Below are positions 51,126 to 61,059 of a stretch of DNA of 64,000 nucleotides, one piece after another; position 1 is the stretch's first letter; every line of letters begins with the position of its first letter. Source of the stretch: Alcanivorax nanhaiticus (GTDB lineage Bacteria; Pseudomonadota; Gammaproteobacteria; Pseudomonadales; Alcanivoracaceae). Location: positions 186,001-250,000 of the forward strand of contig NZ_ARXV01000003.1 in assembly GCF_000756665.1 (NCBI RefSeq), given 5' to 3'. The translations under genes were made by a program, and so were the position numbers. The notes under the pieces are model-generated. The model had not been told where the DNA came from and made no database searches. It saw nothing but the letters and a program-made list of their open reading frames with translations.

Positions 51126-52313
51126 ATGCAAACTGTCAGCCCCGGTCGACTTGCCATTATTCTCGGATCGCTTGTCGCCCTGGGGCCTCTGGCTATCGAC
51201 ACCTACCTGCCAGCACTGCTTACCATGTCCGGTCATTTTCAGGTTCCCATCCATGATGTGGAAATTTCTGTCAGCGTTTATGTGCTGGGTGTGGCGGCGG
51301 GGCAATGGCTTGGCGGACCACTATCAGATCAGCTCGGCCGCAAACCGGTGGCATACGGGGGGCTACTGCTATTCATCGCTGGCAGCCTGCTGATTCCATT
51401 CTCTGCGGATGTGGAGCAGCTGTATCTGCTGCGCTTCATGCAGGCGCTGGGCGGCGGAGCCACCGCTGTTATTGCTGCGGCCTCTGTGCGTGACCATTTT
51501 TCAGGCAAGGAGGCTGCACGGGTTCTGACCTCGATTGGACTGGTAATGTTGCTGGCTCCACTGCTGGCGCCGGCTATCGGCTCCTTCCTGCTTCATCTGG
51601 CTGGGTGGGAAAGTATTTTTTTCCTGTTGGCAGGCTATGGTGGGTTGTTGACGCTGGTAGTGGCGTTGCTGTTGCCCAAAGTGGCTTCGCAAAGCAGCGG
51701 GGAGCCGCTGTCGAAGCGCCTGTTTACTGCTTACGGGCGGGTAATTCGGCAACGTAGGGCTATGGGCTTCATTCTCGCTAATGGGCTCTCTTTTAGTGCC
51801 ATGTTCACGTTCATCACCGATGCGGCGTTTCTGTACATGGATTATTTCGAACTGAGCGCCGCTCACTTTCCCCTCGCGTTTGGGGCGAACGTGGTGACCA
51901 TGCTCGCGCTTAATCGCCTGAATGTGGTGTTGCTTCGTTATTACGACACCGCCGCTATCATGCGCACGGGGCTGATGATTCAGAGCGCGGCAGCGCTTGT
52001 GCTGATGGGGCTGGTCCTGACTGGAAGTCTGACCCTTTGGCTGGTGATCCCGTTGATCATGGTGGTGTGCGGGATGATGGCGCTGGTCATGCCCAATGGT
52101 ATTGCCTGCTTCCTGAGTTTGTTTGAACGTGACAGCGGTGCCGCAACCGGGCTTAACGGCGCCCTGCAATTCCTGCTGGCCGGGATGGTGGGGACTTTGC
52201 TGGGCACTTTGCACAACGGTACGCCGCTACCCATGGTGGTGTTAATGGCTGCTGCCAGTCTGATGGCATTGGCGCTGTTTCTGGTACTGACGCCGGAAAA
52301 ACCCCGGCAATAA
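51126..52313 (+). CDS. Bcr/CflA-type multidrug exporter
   Basis: The 395-aa MFS protein begins at ATG 51126; the frame is open 20 codons further upstream without ribosome-binding site. The signature of the Bcr/CflA group is GPLAIDTYLPALLTM at the first helix, followed by GGPLSDQLGRKPV between helices 2 and 3. Twelve membrane segments are expected. It exports drugs such as bicyclomycin or sulfonamides in relatives; the substrate here is unknown. Confidence 0.9.
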   Translation: MQTVSPGRLAIILGSLVALGPLAIDTYLPALLTMSGHFQVPIHDVEISVSVYVLGVAAGQWLGGPLSDQLGRKPVAYGGLLLFIAGSLLIPFSADVEQLYLLRFMQALGGGATAVIAAASVRDHFSGKEAARVLTSIGLVMLLAPLLAPAIGSFLLHLAGWESIFFLLAGYGGLLTLVVALLLPKVASQSSGEPLSKRLFTAYGRVIRQRRAMGFILANGLSFSAMFTFITDAAFLYMDYFELSAAHFPLAFGANVVTMLALNRLNVVLLRYYDTAAIMRTGLMIQSAAALVLMGLVLTGSLTLWLVIPLIMVVCGMMALVMPNGIACFLSLFERDSGAATGLNGALQFLLAGMVGTLLGTLHNGTPLPMVVLMAAASLMALALFLVLTPEKPRQ

Positions 52314-52415
52314 ATCAAATGCTGTTCCGTTAAGCTCGAAGGTGTCTGAGGAGCTACGCATGCAGGCAAGCTCCAAAGTATGCGCGGGATAAGACAGAGC
52401 CTCAGCTCCAGTCCC

Positions 52416-52537
52416 GTAGGGTGGAAATGTCCGAAGGGCAACTCCACCCGTTGCGCCACCGCCTATCCGTAGGAGCGGGAGCGGACGTTCGGCCGCGATG
52501 CACTCATCTTTCGCGGCGGAACCGCCGCTCCCACAAA
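52416..52537. repeat. Degenerate family B unit plus family A inverted pair
   Basis: GTAGGGTGGAAATGTCCG at 52416-52449 is a decayed family B unit. GTAGGAGCGGGAGCGGACGT at 52469 pairs with AACCGCCGCTCCCACAA ending at 52537. They lie between the convergent exporter and ybbP-like genes and are the only repeats of these families seen after 24.2 kb. Confidence 0.7.
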
Positions 52538-52593
52538 AACAGGAAGCTCTTCCTCCCCTTCCTGGAAGACGACCAAACCCCATATTCCGACGT

Positions 52594-55005
52594 TTATTGT
52601 CGGGTGTGTTCTGCTGCTTTCATGGGAGGCAGCGCGGCGGCGGCTACGGTGAGTAATACGGGCAGGAACCAGGGCAGGGCGATCCAGCCGCTCAGGGGGA
52701 GCTGCCCATCAAACAGTCGCTGTCCCAGCGGCCAGAGTGCCAGTAAATGTATCAGTGACGCCAACAGTGCTGCGCTACCGGCCATGAAGAAAGCTTGCAG
52801 TGCTGCGGTTTTTCTCAGTAGCCCGGTGTCTGCCCCTAATGTCACCAACAGACTGTTGTCGCGACGTAACTGGTCTGCGGTGGTTAGCAGGGCAGCCCCA
52901 AGCACGAGCATGGCGGCCATCATCAACAACCCTCCGACCCACATCGCGGCTTGGCTGGCCTGACGGACAATGTCTTGCAAACTGGAGAGAATGGCATTGA
53001 CGTCCAGCAGGCTGATTTGCGGGAAGTGGGCGACCAGCGTGCTCAGTTCAGCGCTTTTGTTTTCCGGCAGGAAAAAACTCGTAATCCAGGTTCGGTTCTG
53101 GGCAGATAGCGTGCCTTCGGCAAACATGAAGTAGAAGTTGGGGGCAAAGCTTTCCCAGTCCACTTCACGGAAACCCGTTACCGTGGCAACAATCGGCGTG
53201 GCCGAGCCAGTAAAGGTGAGTCGATCACCCAATTGAAGCCCCAGCGAGCCTGCCAGCTTGCTCTCCACTGTTACTTCACCCGGTTGAGCTGCCAGGCGGC
53301 CCTCTTTCATCAGGTTGCTATCCGGAAGCTGGTTACTTTCCGTTAGCGAGAGGTCACGATTCAGTGCTCGTTCGGCACGATCTTCTTCCTTGGTGACCGC
53401 CTCACGCACTGACTCGCCATTGATCTCCGTCAGGCGGGCGCGAACCACAGGATAGAGGGGCTGAGCTTCACTGTTATGCTCCTTCAGCCACTCGGCAAAG
53501 CCCTGAAGATCATCATCAAACAGGTTGATCACGAAGTAATTGGGGGCCTGTGCGGGCAGAGTGCTTTGCCAATCATCGAGCAATTGTCGGCCAGCCTGCA
53601 TGGACATGGACAGTACTGACAGGGAAATGATCAGTGCTGCCAGTAAAGGCAGGGATGTTGCCTTGCGACGACTCAGGCGACGAAAAGCCAGTCTGACAGG
53701 CAGGGGCGCACGGCGCAGCAGACGATCTACTGCCATCATGAGAGGCCAGAGCAGCACCGGCATTCCTATGGCAACTGCGCAGGTAAGTAATAGCAAGGGC
53801 CAAAGAGTGGTCAACGAGCCGGTCAGCAGCAAGGCGAGGGGGATGGGTGTTAGCAGGGCAATGATCAAGGGCGCGCGTGGGCCGGTTTCCTCTGCCCCTC
53901 GAAGCAGGGACAGTGGAGATTGGCCAAGTTGTTGCCAGAGGGTTGGCGCAGCAAATCCCATCCACATGATAACGGGCCCGAACAGGCCCTGAAGTGCCGC
54001 CGCCCACTGGCTCACCCCGCTATCGAGGCGCGAGGCAATCACTGCACCAACTAATGACGCGAGCCCCACACCGAGCATGGCGGGTAATAGCAAAGCAAGG
54101 GCATCCCCTCCGAGCAAACGATTGGCAATCTGCCGCTGGTTCGCACCAACCGTTTTCATCACCGCACAAAGCGTCTGCTGCTGCCTTGCACGATGGCGAG
54201 CAGTGAGGAAAATTGCGGCAGCACAAAGAAGAACCACCAGCATGATTGCCAATTGCGACCAAAGGAAAAGCTGCTGGATAGGTCCCCTTTCGCGAAGTGC
54301 GGTGCTGACAACGGTTTCGAGCTCCTGATCCGGGCGCAGTCCTGGTTCAAGTGTGCGCTGGAGCGTATCACGGTCGGTGTCACTTACCGCAACGAGAAGG
54401 TTGTGGTGATAGCGACTTCCAGCACCAAGTACACCCGTGCTTTCCAGGTCCGCCATGGAAATCATGGCGCGAGGATTCATGCTGTAAAAGCCAGACTGTT
54501 GATCGGGTTCCTGAACGATAACCTTCTCGATCAGCAGCGTCCGCTCACCCAGTGTGATGGTGTCACCGACATCCAGTGTAAGCCTGTCCAGCGCTTGTCC
54601 CGCCAGCCAGATTCGCCCCGGGGATGGCCCGGACGATTGTGCATAAGCGGGAGAAAAGCGACCATCGCTGATCTGTAATTCACCATATAAGGGGTAGCTG
54701 TCCGAAACGGCACGGACACTGGCAAGCAGGAACTGCTCATCATGGATCAGTACACTGGCGAAGCTGGTAGTTTCGGCGTGAGAATAGCGTTCAAGAATCT
54801 CGCGCTGCTGCGGTTCCGGGAAGCGGGTTCCGTCCAGAATCAGGTCTCCACCCAGCGCTTCTGCGGTACGCTGGTTGAAACGATCATCAACACTGTTTCG
54901 CAACACCAGCATTGTGGTCATGGCCAGTGCTGCAATAAATATGGCCAGTGCCTGCAGGCGGAATGCTGCTGAGCGCCATGTAGTGAAGCGCCACGCCTTA
55001 GTCAC
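52594..55005 (-). CDS. FtsX-family ABC permease (YbbP-like)
   Basis: The 803-aa membrane protein has an N-terminal helix, a periplasmic MacB/PCD-like domain, two sets of FtsX permease helices (about ten membrane segments, e.g. LWSQLAIMLVVLLCAAAIFL and AAMWVGGLLMMAAMLVLGAA) and a second periplasmic domain. GTG 55005 with GAGGGG upstream overlaps the end of the ATPase gene. In E. coli ybbA-ybbP sit next to tesA just as here; the complex may extract or transport lipids or lipoproteins. Confidence 0.88.
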   Translation of the reverse strand: MTKAWRFTTWRSAAFRLQALAIFIAALAMTTMLVLRNSVDDRFNQRTAEALGGDLILDGTRFPEPQQREILERYSHAETTSFASVLIHDEQFLLASVRAVSDSYPLYGELQISDGRFSPAYAQSSGPSPGRIWLAGQALDRLTLDVGDTITLGERTLLIEKVIVQEPDQQSGFYSMNPRAMISMADLESTGVLGAGSRYHHNLLVAVSDTDRDTLQRTLEPGLRPDQELETVVSTALRERGPIQQLFLWSQLAIMLVVLLCAAAIFLTARHRARQQQTLCAVMKTVGANQRQIANRLLGGDALALLLPAMLGVGLASLVGAVIASRLDSGVSQWAAALQGLFGPVIMWMGFAAPTLWQQLGQSPLSLLRGAEETGPRAPLIIALLTPIPLALLLTGSLTTLWPLLLLTCAVAIGMPVLLWPLMMAVDRLLRRAPLPVRLAFRRLSRRKATSLPLLAALIISLSVLSMSMQAGRQLLDDWQSTLPAQAPNYFVINLFDDDLQGFAEWLKEHNSEAQPLYPVVRARLTEINGESVREAVTKEEDRAERALNRDLSLTESNQLPDSNLMKEGRLAAQPGEVTVESKLAGSLGLQLGDRLTFTGSATPIVATVTGFREVDWESFAPNFYFMFAEGTLSAQNRTWITSFFLPENKSAELSTLVAHFPQISLLDVNAILSSLQDIVRQASQAAMWVGGLLMMAAMLVLGAALLTTADQLRRDNSLLVTLGADTGLLRKTAALQAFFMAGSAALLASLIHLLALWPLGQRLFDGQLPLSGWIALPWFLPVLLTVAAAALPPMKAAEHTRQ

Positions 55006-55675
55006 TGAGCTGCCCCTCATTCAGGGTGAATTGGCGTTGGCAGCGCTCGGCAAGGGCTGGGTCATGGGTGACCAGAACCAGGGCAGTACCTTGCTCTTGA
55101 TTCAGTTGAAAGAGCAGATCCGCCACATGTTGCCCGTTGGCGTAATCCAGACTGCCTGTGGGTTCGTCTGCAAACAGCACAGCAGGAGATACGGCAAAGG
55201 CCCGGGCCAGAGCTACCCGTTGTTGCTCCCCCCCTGACAGCTGGGCTGGGTAATGCTGCTGGCGCTGGCTGAGTCCAACCTGTTCCAGCCACTGGCTGGC
55301 GAGTTTCCGAGGAGAGGGGCGTCCCAGGATTTCCAGAGGCAGCATGACGTTTTCCTGCGCGGTGAGGTCTGCGACCAGCTGAAATTGCTGGAAGACAAAC
55401 CCGCAATGCTGCCCACGCAAGCGAGAGCGCAGATCCTCATTCCTGGTGCTGAAGGGCTCCCCCTTGAGTTGCACCTCTCCAGTGCTGGGCACATCCAGTC
55501 CGGCGAGAAGGGAGAGCAGGGTGGATTTCCCTGAGCCCGAGGGGCCCGTGATGGCAACACTGTCACCGGCGAAGACATCGAACGTGATATTCTGCAGAAG
55601 TTTCAGGTTCCCTTCCGGGCCGTTAACCTCTTTACCCAGATCATGTGCGCGTAAAACCGGAGAAGTGTCATTCAT
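54998..55675 (-). CDS. ABC transporter ATPase (YbbA-like)
   Basis: The 225-aa protein has Walker [10 protein letters not shown] (about residue 41), Q-loop [12 protein letters not shown], signature [14 protein letters not shown] and Walker [13 protein letters not shown], LolD/MacB-like. ATG 55675 gives the best fit to YbbA; an ATG at 55693 is in frame. It is coupled to the permease gene by an 8-base overlap and divergent from tesA by 16 bases. Confidence 0.92.
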   Translation of the reverse strand: MNDTSPVLRAHDLGKEVNGPEGNLKLLQNITFDVFAGDSVAITGPSGSGKSTLLSLLAGLDVPSTGEVQLKGEPFSTRNEDLRSRLRGQHCGFVFQQFQLVADLTAQENVMLPLEILGRPSPRKLASQWLEQVGLSQRQQHYPAQLSGGEQQRVALARAFAVSPAVLFADEPTGSLDYANGQHVADLLFQLNQEQGTALVLVTHDPALAERCQRQFTLNEGQLSD

Positions 55676-55691
55676 GTTTGTCAGGCTACTC

Positions 55692-56348
55692 ATGTTGCAG
55701 CGTTATCGAATTGTGGCAGCTTTGACCGCGATATTGCTTGCCAGTTCGGCAAGTGGCCAGTCTGTGCTGATTCTTGGCGATAGTATCAGCGCTGCCTACG
55801 GGATGGAAAAAACCCAGGGTTGGGTACATTTGTTCGAACAGAAATTGCAGCCCTATTGCAACAATTCGCGGGTGATCAATGCGTCAGTAAGTGGAGAAAC
55901 CACCGCCGGGGGCAAGTCTCGATTGCCTGAGTTGCTTGATGCGCACCAGCCAGACATCGTGGTCATTGAGCTGGGTGGGAATGATGGCCTGCGGGGCCTG
56001 TCACCAATCGCCATGCGCCGTAATCTGGAGACAATGATTACCCTGGCACGAGATAGCGGCGCGACACCGGTGCTGCTTGGAATGCGTATCCCGCCAAATT
56101 ATGGTCCCCAGTACACCAAGCTATTCGAACAACAGTTCCAGCTGGCTGCCCAGCAGCATGATGTCCCCTTTGTCCCTTTCTTTCTTGAGGGTATTCTTGA
56201 GCATGGGGGTTTCCAGCAGGACGGTATTCATCCTGCGATAGAAGCCCAGCCTCTACTGTTACGCAATGCGGAATCTGTACTGGGGCCCATTCTTCCTGAT
56301 TGTTATGCCGGCAGCGATGAAGCGGCGAAGGCGGACGAGCATGTTTGA
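55692..56348 (+). CDS. tesA: Periplasmic GDSL esterase / thioesterase I
   Basis: The 218-aa SGNH hydrolase cleaves acyl-CoA, aryl and lysophospholipid esters in the periplasm. After a signal peptide (VAALTAILLASSASG) come block I GDSISAAYG, block III GGNDGLRG and block V DGIHP, giving the Ser-Asp-His triad. ATG 55692 is used; an ATG at 55674 is possible. It overlaps the next gene by 8 bases. Confidence 0.93.
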   Translation: MLQRYRIVAALTAILLASSASGQSVLILGDSISAAYGMEKTQGWVHLFEQKLQPYCNNSRVINASVSGETTAGGKSRLPELLDAHQPDIVVIELGGNDGLRGLSPIAMRRNLETMITLARDSGATPVLLGMRIPPNYGPQYTKLFEQQFQLAAQQHDVPFVPFFLEGILEHGGFQQDGIHPAIEAQPLLLRNAESVLGPILPDCYAGSDEAAKADEHV

Positions 56349-56955
56349 TTTGATGTCTCCCTGGGAGAGCATTCTGGATTACTGGTTCGAAGATGGCCTG
56401 AGCCGTGGCTGGCCCAGCGATCCTGCGACCCGCAAGTGGTTTCGCTCTACCCAAGGGGATGATGCGGAGATCGAGCATCGTTTTGGCGATGCGGTGAGCG
56501 CCGCGCTGCAGCAAGAGCTGGTGGAGTGGGAGCGCCATCCAGAATCGCGGCTGGCGCTGATCCTGCTGCTGGATCAGTTCACTCGCCACATTCATCGTGG
56601 CACCGCGAATGCTTTCGCAGGTGACCATCGTGCTGCCACTTTGGCAGTAGAAGGCCTGTCACGACAGATGATCAACAGGCTCCCGCTGTGCGGTCAGGTT
56701 TTTTTCGTCATGCCGTTAATGCATTCAGAGGATATGGATCTACAGGAGCTATGTATTCATACCCTGGAGAAGTTGCACAAGGAGTCGCCAGAATTCGCTG
56801 CCGGGCATGTTTATAATCATCTTGCCTCCGCCCGACACCATGCGGAGATTATTCGCCGTTTCAGCCGTTTTCCGCATCGCAATCAGGTTTTGGGCAGGGA
56901 AAGCACCCGAGAAGAGTTACATTTTCTTGAGCAGACCGGGCGCTTTGGTCAGTGA
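56341..56955 (+). CDS. DUF924 family protein
   Basis: The 204-aa helical, tetratricopeptide-like protein has the DUF924 features: DYWFEDGLSRGWP near the N-terminus, LALILLLDQFTRHIHRGTANAFAGD in the middle region and FSRFPHRNQVLGRESTREE near the end. Function unknown. It starts within the tesA stop region, so it is coupled to tesA. Its 3' end overlaps the convergent DUF4442 gene by 7 bases. Confidence 0.88.
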   Translation: MFDLMSPWESILDYWFEDGLSRGWPSDPATRKWFRSTQGDDAEIEHRFGDAVSAALQQELVEWERHPESRLALILLLDQFTRHIHRGTANAFAGDHRAATLAVEGLSRQMINRLPLCGQVFFVMPLMHSEDMDLQELCIHTLEKLHKESPEFAAGHVYNHLASARHHAEIIRRFSRFPHRNQVLGRESTREELHFLEQTGRFGQ

Positions 56956-57428
56956 GAGGCGGGTTTTCGGCGAATGTAGAGTGTCTTGCTGACCCGGGCC
57001 ACACAGTTGCCGGTTGCATCGACAATCTCCACTTCCCAGCAAGGCAGGTACTTGTCACCACTGGCGGTGTGCTCACGGATCGCATCAATCTGTTCGTCGC
57101 TCAAGGTGAAATGAGCAAAAACCCGGCCTTTGCCTGGACTGACAAAATCAATGCTGGCCGCCTTGTCCCAGACAACATAATCAGGCCCCAGCACATTCAT
57201 GACCATCAGCATGTAGAACGGGTCAATCATTGAATAAAGACTGCCGCCAAAATGGGTGCCCACATAGTTGCGGTTATACCAGCGCAGGCCCATGGAGACT
57301 TTTAGCTCCCGAAAATCCTCCGCCAGGTAGTCAACTCTGACGCCGGCTCCGAGATAGGGGCCGTACAGATTCAGAAACCATCGCAGCCCGGCCGGGCTGC
57401 GAGCAAAGCGCTGAAGCAGTTTACGCAT
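56949..57428 (-). CDS. DUF4442 hotdog-fold protein
   Basis: The 159-aa protein begins at ATG 57428 (GGAG nine bases upstream), inside the 3' end of the DUF349 gene. NYVGTHFGGSLYSMIDPFYM is the hotdog core with Asp at the thioesterase position. DUF4442 proteins are putative acyl thioesterases. RYS-type substrate clues are absent. Confidence 0.82.
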   Translation of the reverse strand: MRKLLQRFARSPAGLRWFLNLYGPYLGAGVRVDYLAEDFRELKVSMGLRWYNRNYVGTHFGGSLYSMIDPFYMLMVMNVLGPDYVVWDKAASIDFVSPGKGRVFAHFTLSDEQIDAIREHTASGDKYLPCWEVEIVDATGNCVARVSKTLYIRRKPASH

Positions 57429-59994
57429 TGCCAGGCTCCAGAACGGCAAGGGCAGCCAGCAGACGTTGCCGCTCGGCATCGCGAATACCCGATGAATGAG
57501 CTGCCAGCATTTTGGTCATTTCCTCCAGCACCGAGAATCCCTGCTGTTTCATGGCTGAAGGCAGCGCTTCAAGCTGCCAGGCCAGCCGCCGTTGCCGCTC
57601 AGGTTCAGGAGAGGGCACACCGGCCAGGGCCTCGAAAGCTACCGCCATACTGAGTTGAGATTCATCCACTTCCTGAACGGAATCAAGGGCGGAAACCTGC
57701 TCCTGCAGACGGTGCCATTGCTGCCAGTCTTTCAGCTTGGCCAGCCGCTCCTGGGCGCGGCGACGCAACTGCTGCACCTGCCGATTCAGCGCAGGTGCAA
57801 GACGGCCATCCACTGCGTCTTCCAGGTTATGCAGGCATTCCCTTAGCGTGTTGGCGTTATCACTGGAGAAAGGTGCCTGAAGGGCCTGCTCCAGGCTCTC
57901 AATTTCGCCTTTGACACGTTCCTGGCGTTGATTTTGATCAGCCTTGAACGCCTCCTTCTGCTTGTCCCGCGCTTTGAATACCTGATCTACGGCCTTGCGG
58001 AAACGTTTCTGCAGGGGGCGATGCTGAGAGGGGGGCAGCCAGGCCGTATTGCGCCACTGTTTCTGGATCTTCTGGGCCTCTGCAATGGCATCACGCAGGT
58101 CCTCAACCTCAAGATTGATTTGCTCAACTTGCGTAATCAATGCGGTGCGCTGGCTAGCAGCCTGCTCACTATGGACGTCAATTTGTTCGTCCAGCGCGGT
58201 CAGCGCTGCTGAAAAGCGTTTCTGTACATCCCGGTTATCGGTAAAACGCACGGGCTGATAGCGCTGCCAATCCCGTGGGGCTTGCTGGCGAATTTGCCAC
58301 AGACCTTCCCAGTCAACATGGTTCCAGTCCTGGGCAGCGATGAAACCGTCCAGTTGGGCACAGAGCTCAATTCGTTTTTCCAGATTGGCCTTGCGCTGCG
58401 CATCCTGCTCGGCAAAGTGAGCTTTACACGGCTCGTAGGCCAGGTCCGTAGCGGCCTTGAAGCGATCCCAGAGCGCCTGGTCTTCATCCTGATCAGAACT
58501 CATCAGGCTGCGCCACTCTTCATGCAGTGCCTGGATGGCACTGGCCAGCTGCTGCGGGTCCAGCGTACTGCTGGCGAGCTGATCCATTTGCGCACAGAGT
58601 TCCTGCTTTTTTGGCTCGGCGGCAAAGCGATGCCAATCCTTCAGTTCTTCCCGTCTAGCCTTGAGTTTCTCAAGTTCCCGGGCAAGCTGGGGAGCATTGC
58701 CCTCGGCCAGCAGGGCCTCAGCCTTATGCCAAAGCCGGTTGGCATGGCGAAGGTTGCCTTTGCCCAGTTCTCTCTTCAGGGCAATCAGCAAGCCTCGGTG
58801 AGGATTGCTTTTGGAAGAAGCCGGGGCGCTGTGCTCAGACGGTTTGGGCTCGGCGGGCGTTTCCAGCAGTTTGGAGAGCAAGGAAGGGCGTGCATATTCT
58901 GCCGGCCACTGGCTGGCCAACTCTTTCAGTGCCTTCGGGTCATCCCGATGCTCGCCAACGCGGTCCGCCAGGCTAAGCATGCTGTTAAAGGCAGCACAAA
59001 GGTTCTCGAATGCAACGCTTTCATCCTGGCTGGGCAGGCTTTGTTCACTGGCTCCATTCCAGCGTCGTTGCTGGGTTGCCAGAGCGGAACGCATTTCTCC
59101 CAGTTGGCTGTCCCAGGTGTCTTCGGTTGCCTCGCCCAGTAGCTGATAGAGCGAACGGCAGGCCGCATTGCGTTCCATTTTTGCGGTTTCAGCCAGTTCC
59201 TTCCTGCGGTGCTCTTCCTGTAATTCTTTCAGCTGTGTACGGCAGCGGTTGAGAGCAAGATTGACACGATTGGCAAGATCCGGCGTGGCACTGGCTGCTG
59301 ATTCTTGCCACTGCTGCTCCAGTTGCTCAAGGCGCGGACCGTACAGCGCATCCACTCGACGACGAGCATGCTGCTCGAAACGATCCGCCAGCTGGATAAC
59401 GCGGGCTGAGGCCGCTTCCTGTCGTTGCTGTTGCTCCTGCAATGCTTTCGCTGCATCACGAGCAATCCGCACCACACGCTTGTCTCTGCCTTCACGGGTA
59501 AGACGCTTCAAATCGGGTAGTGAACTGATTTGTTGGGCGGCGGCCACACGGACAGGCTCGCTGGGGCCATCAATCGCCAACGGCAGTAGTGCCGGGTTGC
59601 CACTCATACGCTCTATGGCTGCGAGCTGGCAGGCTTCGTCTGGGCTATGTGTGGCGATATGGGCCAACACCTCAGGGTTTTCCGTCAGCCTGACCAGGCG
59701 CAAGCGCGTGTCATGAGGAGGGGCGTCAGGGGTGGTGCCGGCAAGCAGTGACATGATGCGCATGGATGCCGCTTCTCGAACGGAAGGCGCGCCGTCCTGA
59801 TTGAAAATTTCGTCAAGCAACCCGAAATCGGCCAGGCACGCGGTCGCTGCAGCCCTGACCAGGGTGCTGGAGTCACCCCGGGCCAATTTGGCCAGGATTT
59901 CTGCATCACTGGCGGCAGACATTTTTTCAATGGCTTTGAGACGGATATCAGGATTGGTGTGTTGCCAGCGCGGTTTTAGTAATCGACCAAACAT
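57421..59994 (-). CDS. DUF349 domain protein
   Basis: The 857-aa cytoplasmic protein has HEAT-like helical repeats in the first 180 residues (IRLKAIEKM; EAASMRIMSLLAG; VRVAAAQQISSLP) followed by several DUF349 coiled units (LWDRFKAATDLAYEPCKAHF; VQKRFSAALTALDEQIDV; LQKRFRKAVDQVFKARDKQK). It is rich in Gln, Ala, Arg and Glu. Role unknown, perhaps RNA- or stress-related. A 7-bp GC hairpin (60003-60019) lies just before its start. Confidence 0.88.
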   Translation of the reverse strand: MFGRLLKPRWQHTNPDIRLKAIEKMSAASDAEILAKLARGDSSTLVRAAATACLADFGLLDEIFNQDGAPSVREAASMRIMSLLAGTTPDAPPHDTRLRLVRLTENPEVLAHIATHSPDEACQLAAIERMSGNPALLPLAIDGPSEPVRVAAAQQISSLPDLKRLTREGRDKRVVRIARDAAKALQEQQQRQEAASARVIQLADRFEQHARRRVDALYGPRLEQLEQQWQESAASATPDLANRVNLALNRCRTQLKELQEEHRRKELAETAKMERNAACRSLYQLLGEATEDTWDSQLGEMRSALATQQRRWNGASEQSLPSQDESVAFENLCAAFNSMLSLADRVGEHRDDPKALKELASQWPAEYARPSLLSKLLETPAEPKPSEHSAPASSKSNPHRGLLIALKRELGKGNLRHANRLWHKAEALLAEGNAPQLARELEKLKARREELKDWHRFAAEPKKQELCAQMDQLASSTLDPQQLASAIQALHEEWRSLMSSDQDEDQALWDRFKAATDLAYEPCKAHFAEQDAQRKANLEKRIELCAQLDGFIAAQDWNHVDWEGLWQIRQQAPRDWQRYQPVRFTDNRDVQKRFSAALTALDEQIDVHSEQAASQRTALITQVEQINLEVEDLRDAIAEAQKIQKQWRNTAWLPPSQHRPLQKRFRKAVDQVFKARDKQKEAFKADQNQRQERVKGEIESLEQALQAPFSSDNANTLRECLHNLEDAVDGRLAPALNRQVQQLRRRAQERLAKLKDWQQWHRLQEQVSALDSVQEVDESQLSMAVAFEALAGVPSPEPERQRRLAWQLEALPSAMKQQGFSVLEEMTKMLAAHSSGIRDAERQRLLAALAVLEPGNA

Positions 59995-60048
59995 AGTTAT
60001 TGGCCCGGCGAGGCCGGGCGTCCTGTTCTGGATTGGAGCCAGTAACGC

Positions 60049-60942
60049 TTACTGTTGCTCCAGTCGTGAGGCAATTAATGCGTCCTTTTCTTCCCAGAGT
60101 TCACCAATCCATTGCTGAAATCTTTCCCGGAAGGCCGGATCCTGCTCATAGTCTCCCTCTGAAGCCCAACCAGGTACCACGCGCTGCGTCACAACAACTT
60201 CCACATTCCTCATGGCACCGCCAAGATAGGCGAGCAGGGAGCGAGGGGCTTCCGGGGGATAGATAATGGTCACATCCAGCAAATTTCGCAAATGGCCTGA
60301 CATGGCACCAAGAGTAAAGGCCGCGCCTCCTGCTTTGGGTTTCAACAGGTAGCGATAGGGCGATTGCTGCTTGTCATGCTTGGCTTGAGTGAAACGCGTT
60401 CCCTCAAAGAAGTTCATGACCGAAGTCGGGAAGTAGGCAAATTTCTCGCAGGCTTTACGGGTGGTTTCAAGATCCTTGCCCTTGAGCTCCGGATTTTTGG
60501 CCAGCTCTTCCTTTGTGTAGCGCTTCATGAAAGGGAAATCCAGTCCCCACCAGGCCAGCCCCAGCACAGGGACCTTGATGAGCTCCTGTTTTAGGAAGAA
60601 CTTCAGAAACGGGATACGGCGGTTGGAAATGCGCTGCAACACAAGAATGTCAGCCCAGCTCTGGTGGTTACAGGTCACCAGATACCACTGATCACGATCG
60701 AGACTCTCCATCCCGCTGACGGTCCAGCGAATACGGCTGCTTAGTGCAATGATGGCGTTATTGATGCCAATCCAGGTTTCGGCGATGAACACCAGCACTT
60801 TTGAGAGCGCCACCTGTGCTTTGTCGAACCGCAGCACCAGACGCAACAGCACGAACAAATAAAGAACCGGGCAAAGGATGAGAGTGTTGAGAACAATGCC
60901 TAGCAGGGCCAGGGCGCCACGAATTTTATGCCAGTTATTCAT
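60049..60942 (-). CDS. PlsC-family acyltransferase (YihG-like)
   Basis: The 297-aa membrane protein has an N-terminal hydrophobic helix and the acyltransferase blocks NHQSWADILVLQ (HxxxxD, about residue 93), FFEGTRFT (about 178) and VTIIYPPEAP. It matches E. coli YihG, an acyl-CoA/ACP lysophosphatidate acyltransferase that shapes phospholipid acyl composition. It is upstream of the DUF349 gene on the same strand with a 54-base gap. Confidence 0.9.
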   Translation of the reverse strand: MNNWHKIRGALALLGIVLNTLILCPVLYLFVLLRLVLRFDKAQVALSKVLVFIAETWIGINNAIIALSSRIRWTVSGMESLDRDQWYLVTCNHQSWADILVLQRISNRRIPFLKFFLKQELIKVPVLGLAWWGLDFPFMKRYTKEELAKNPELKGKDLETTRKACEKFAYFPTSVMNFFEGTRFTQAKHDKQQSPYRYLLKPKAGGAAFTLGAMSGHLRNLLDVTIIYPPEAPRSLLAYLGGAMRNVEVVVTQRVVPGWASEGDYEQDPAFRERFQQWIGELWEEKDALIASRLEQQ

Positions 60943-61059
60943 AGTCTTGTCTTATTCAGGAACCTTTGGGAATGCTACCCAATGACCATTCATAAGTCCC
61001 ATGCGTTTTCGGTCAAAAACTGTTGGTAGAACGCTTTACCCTGCGGCTATTCTGTGAAT

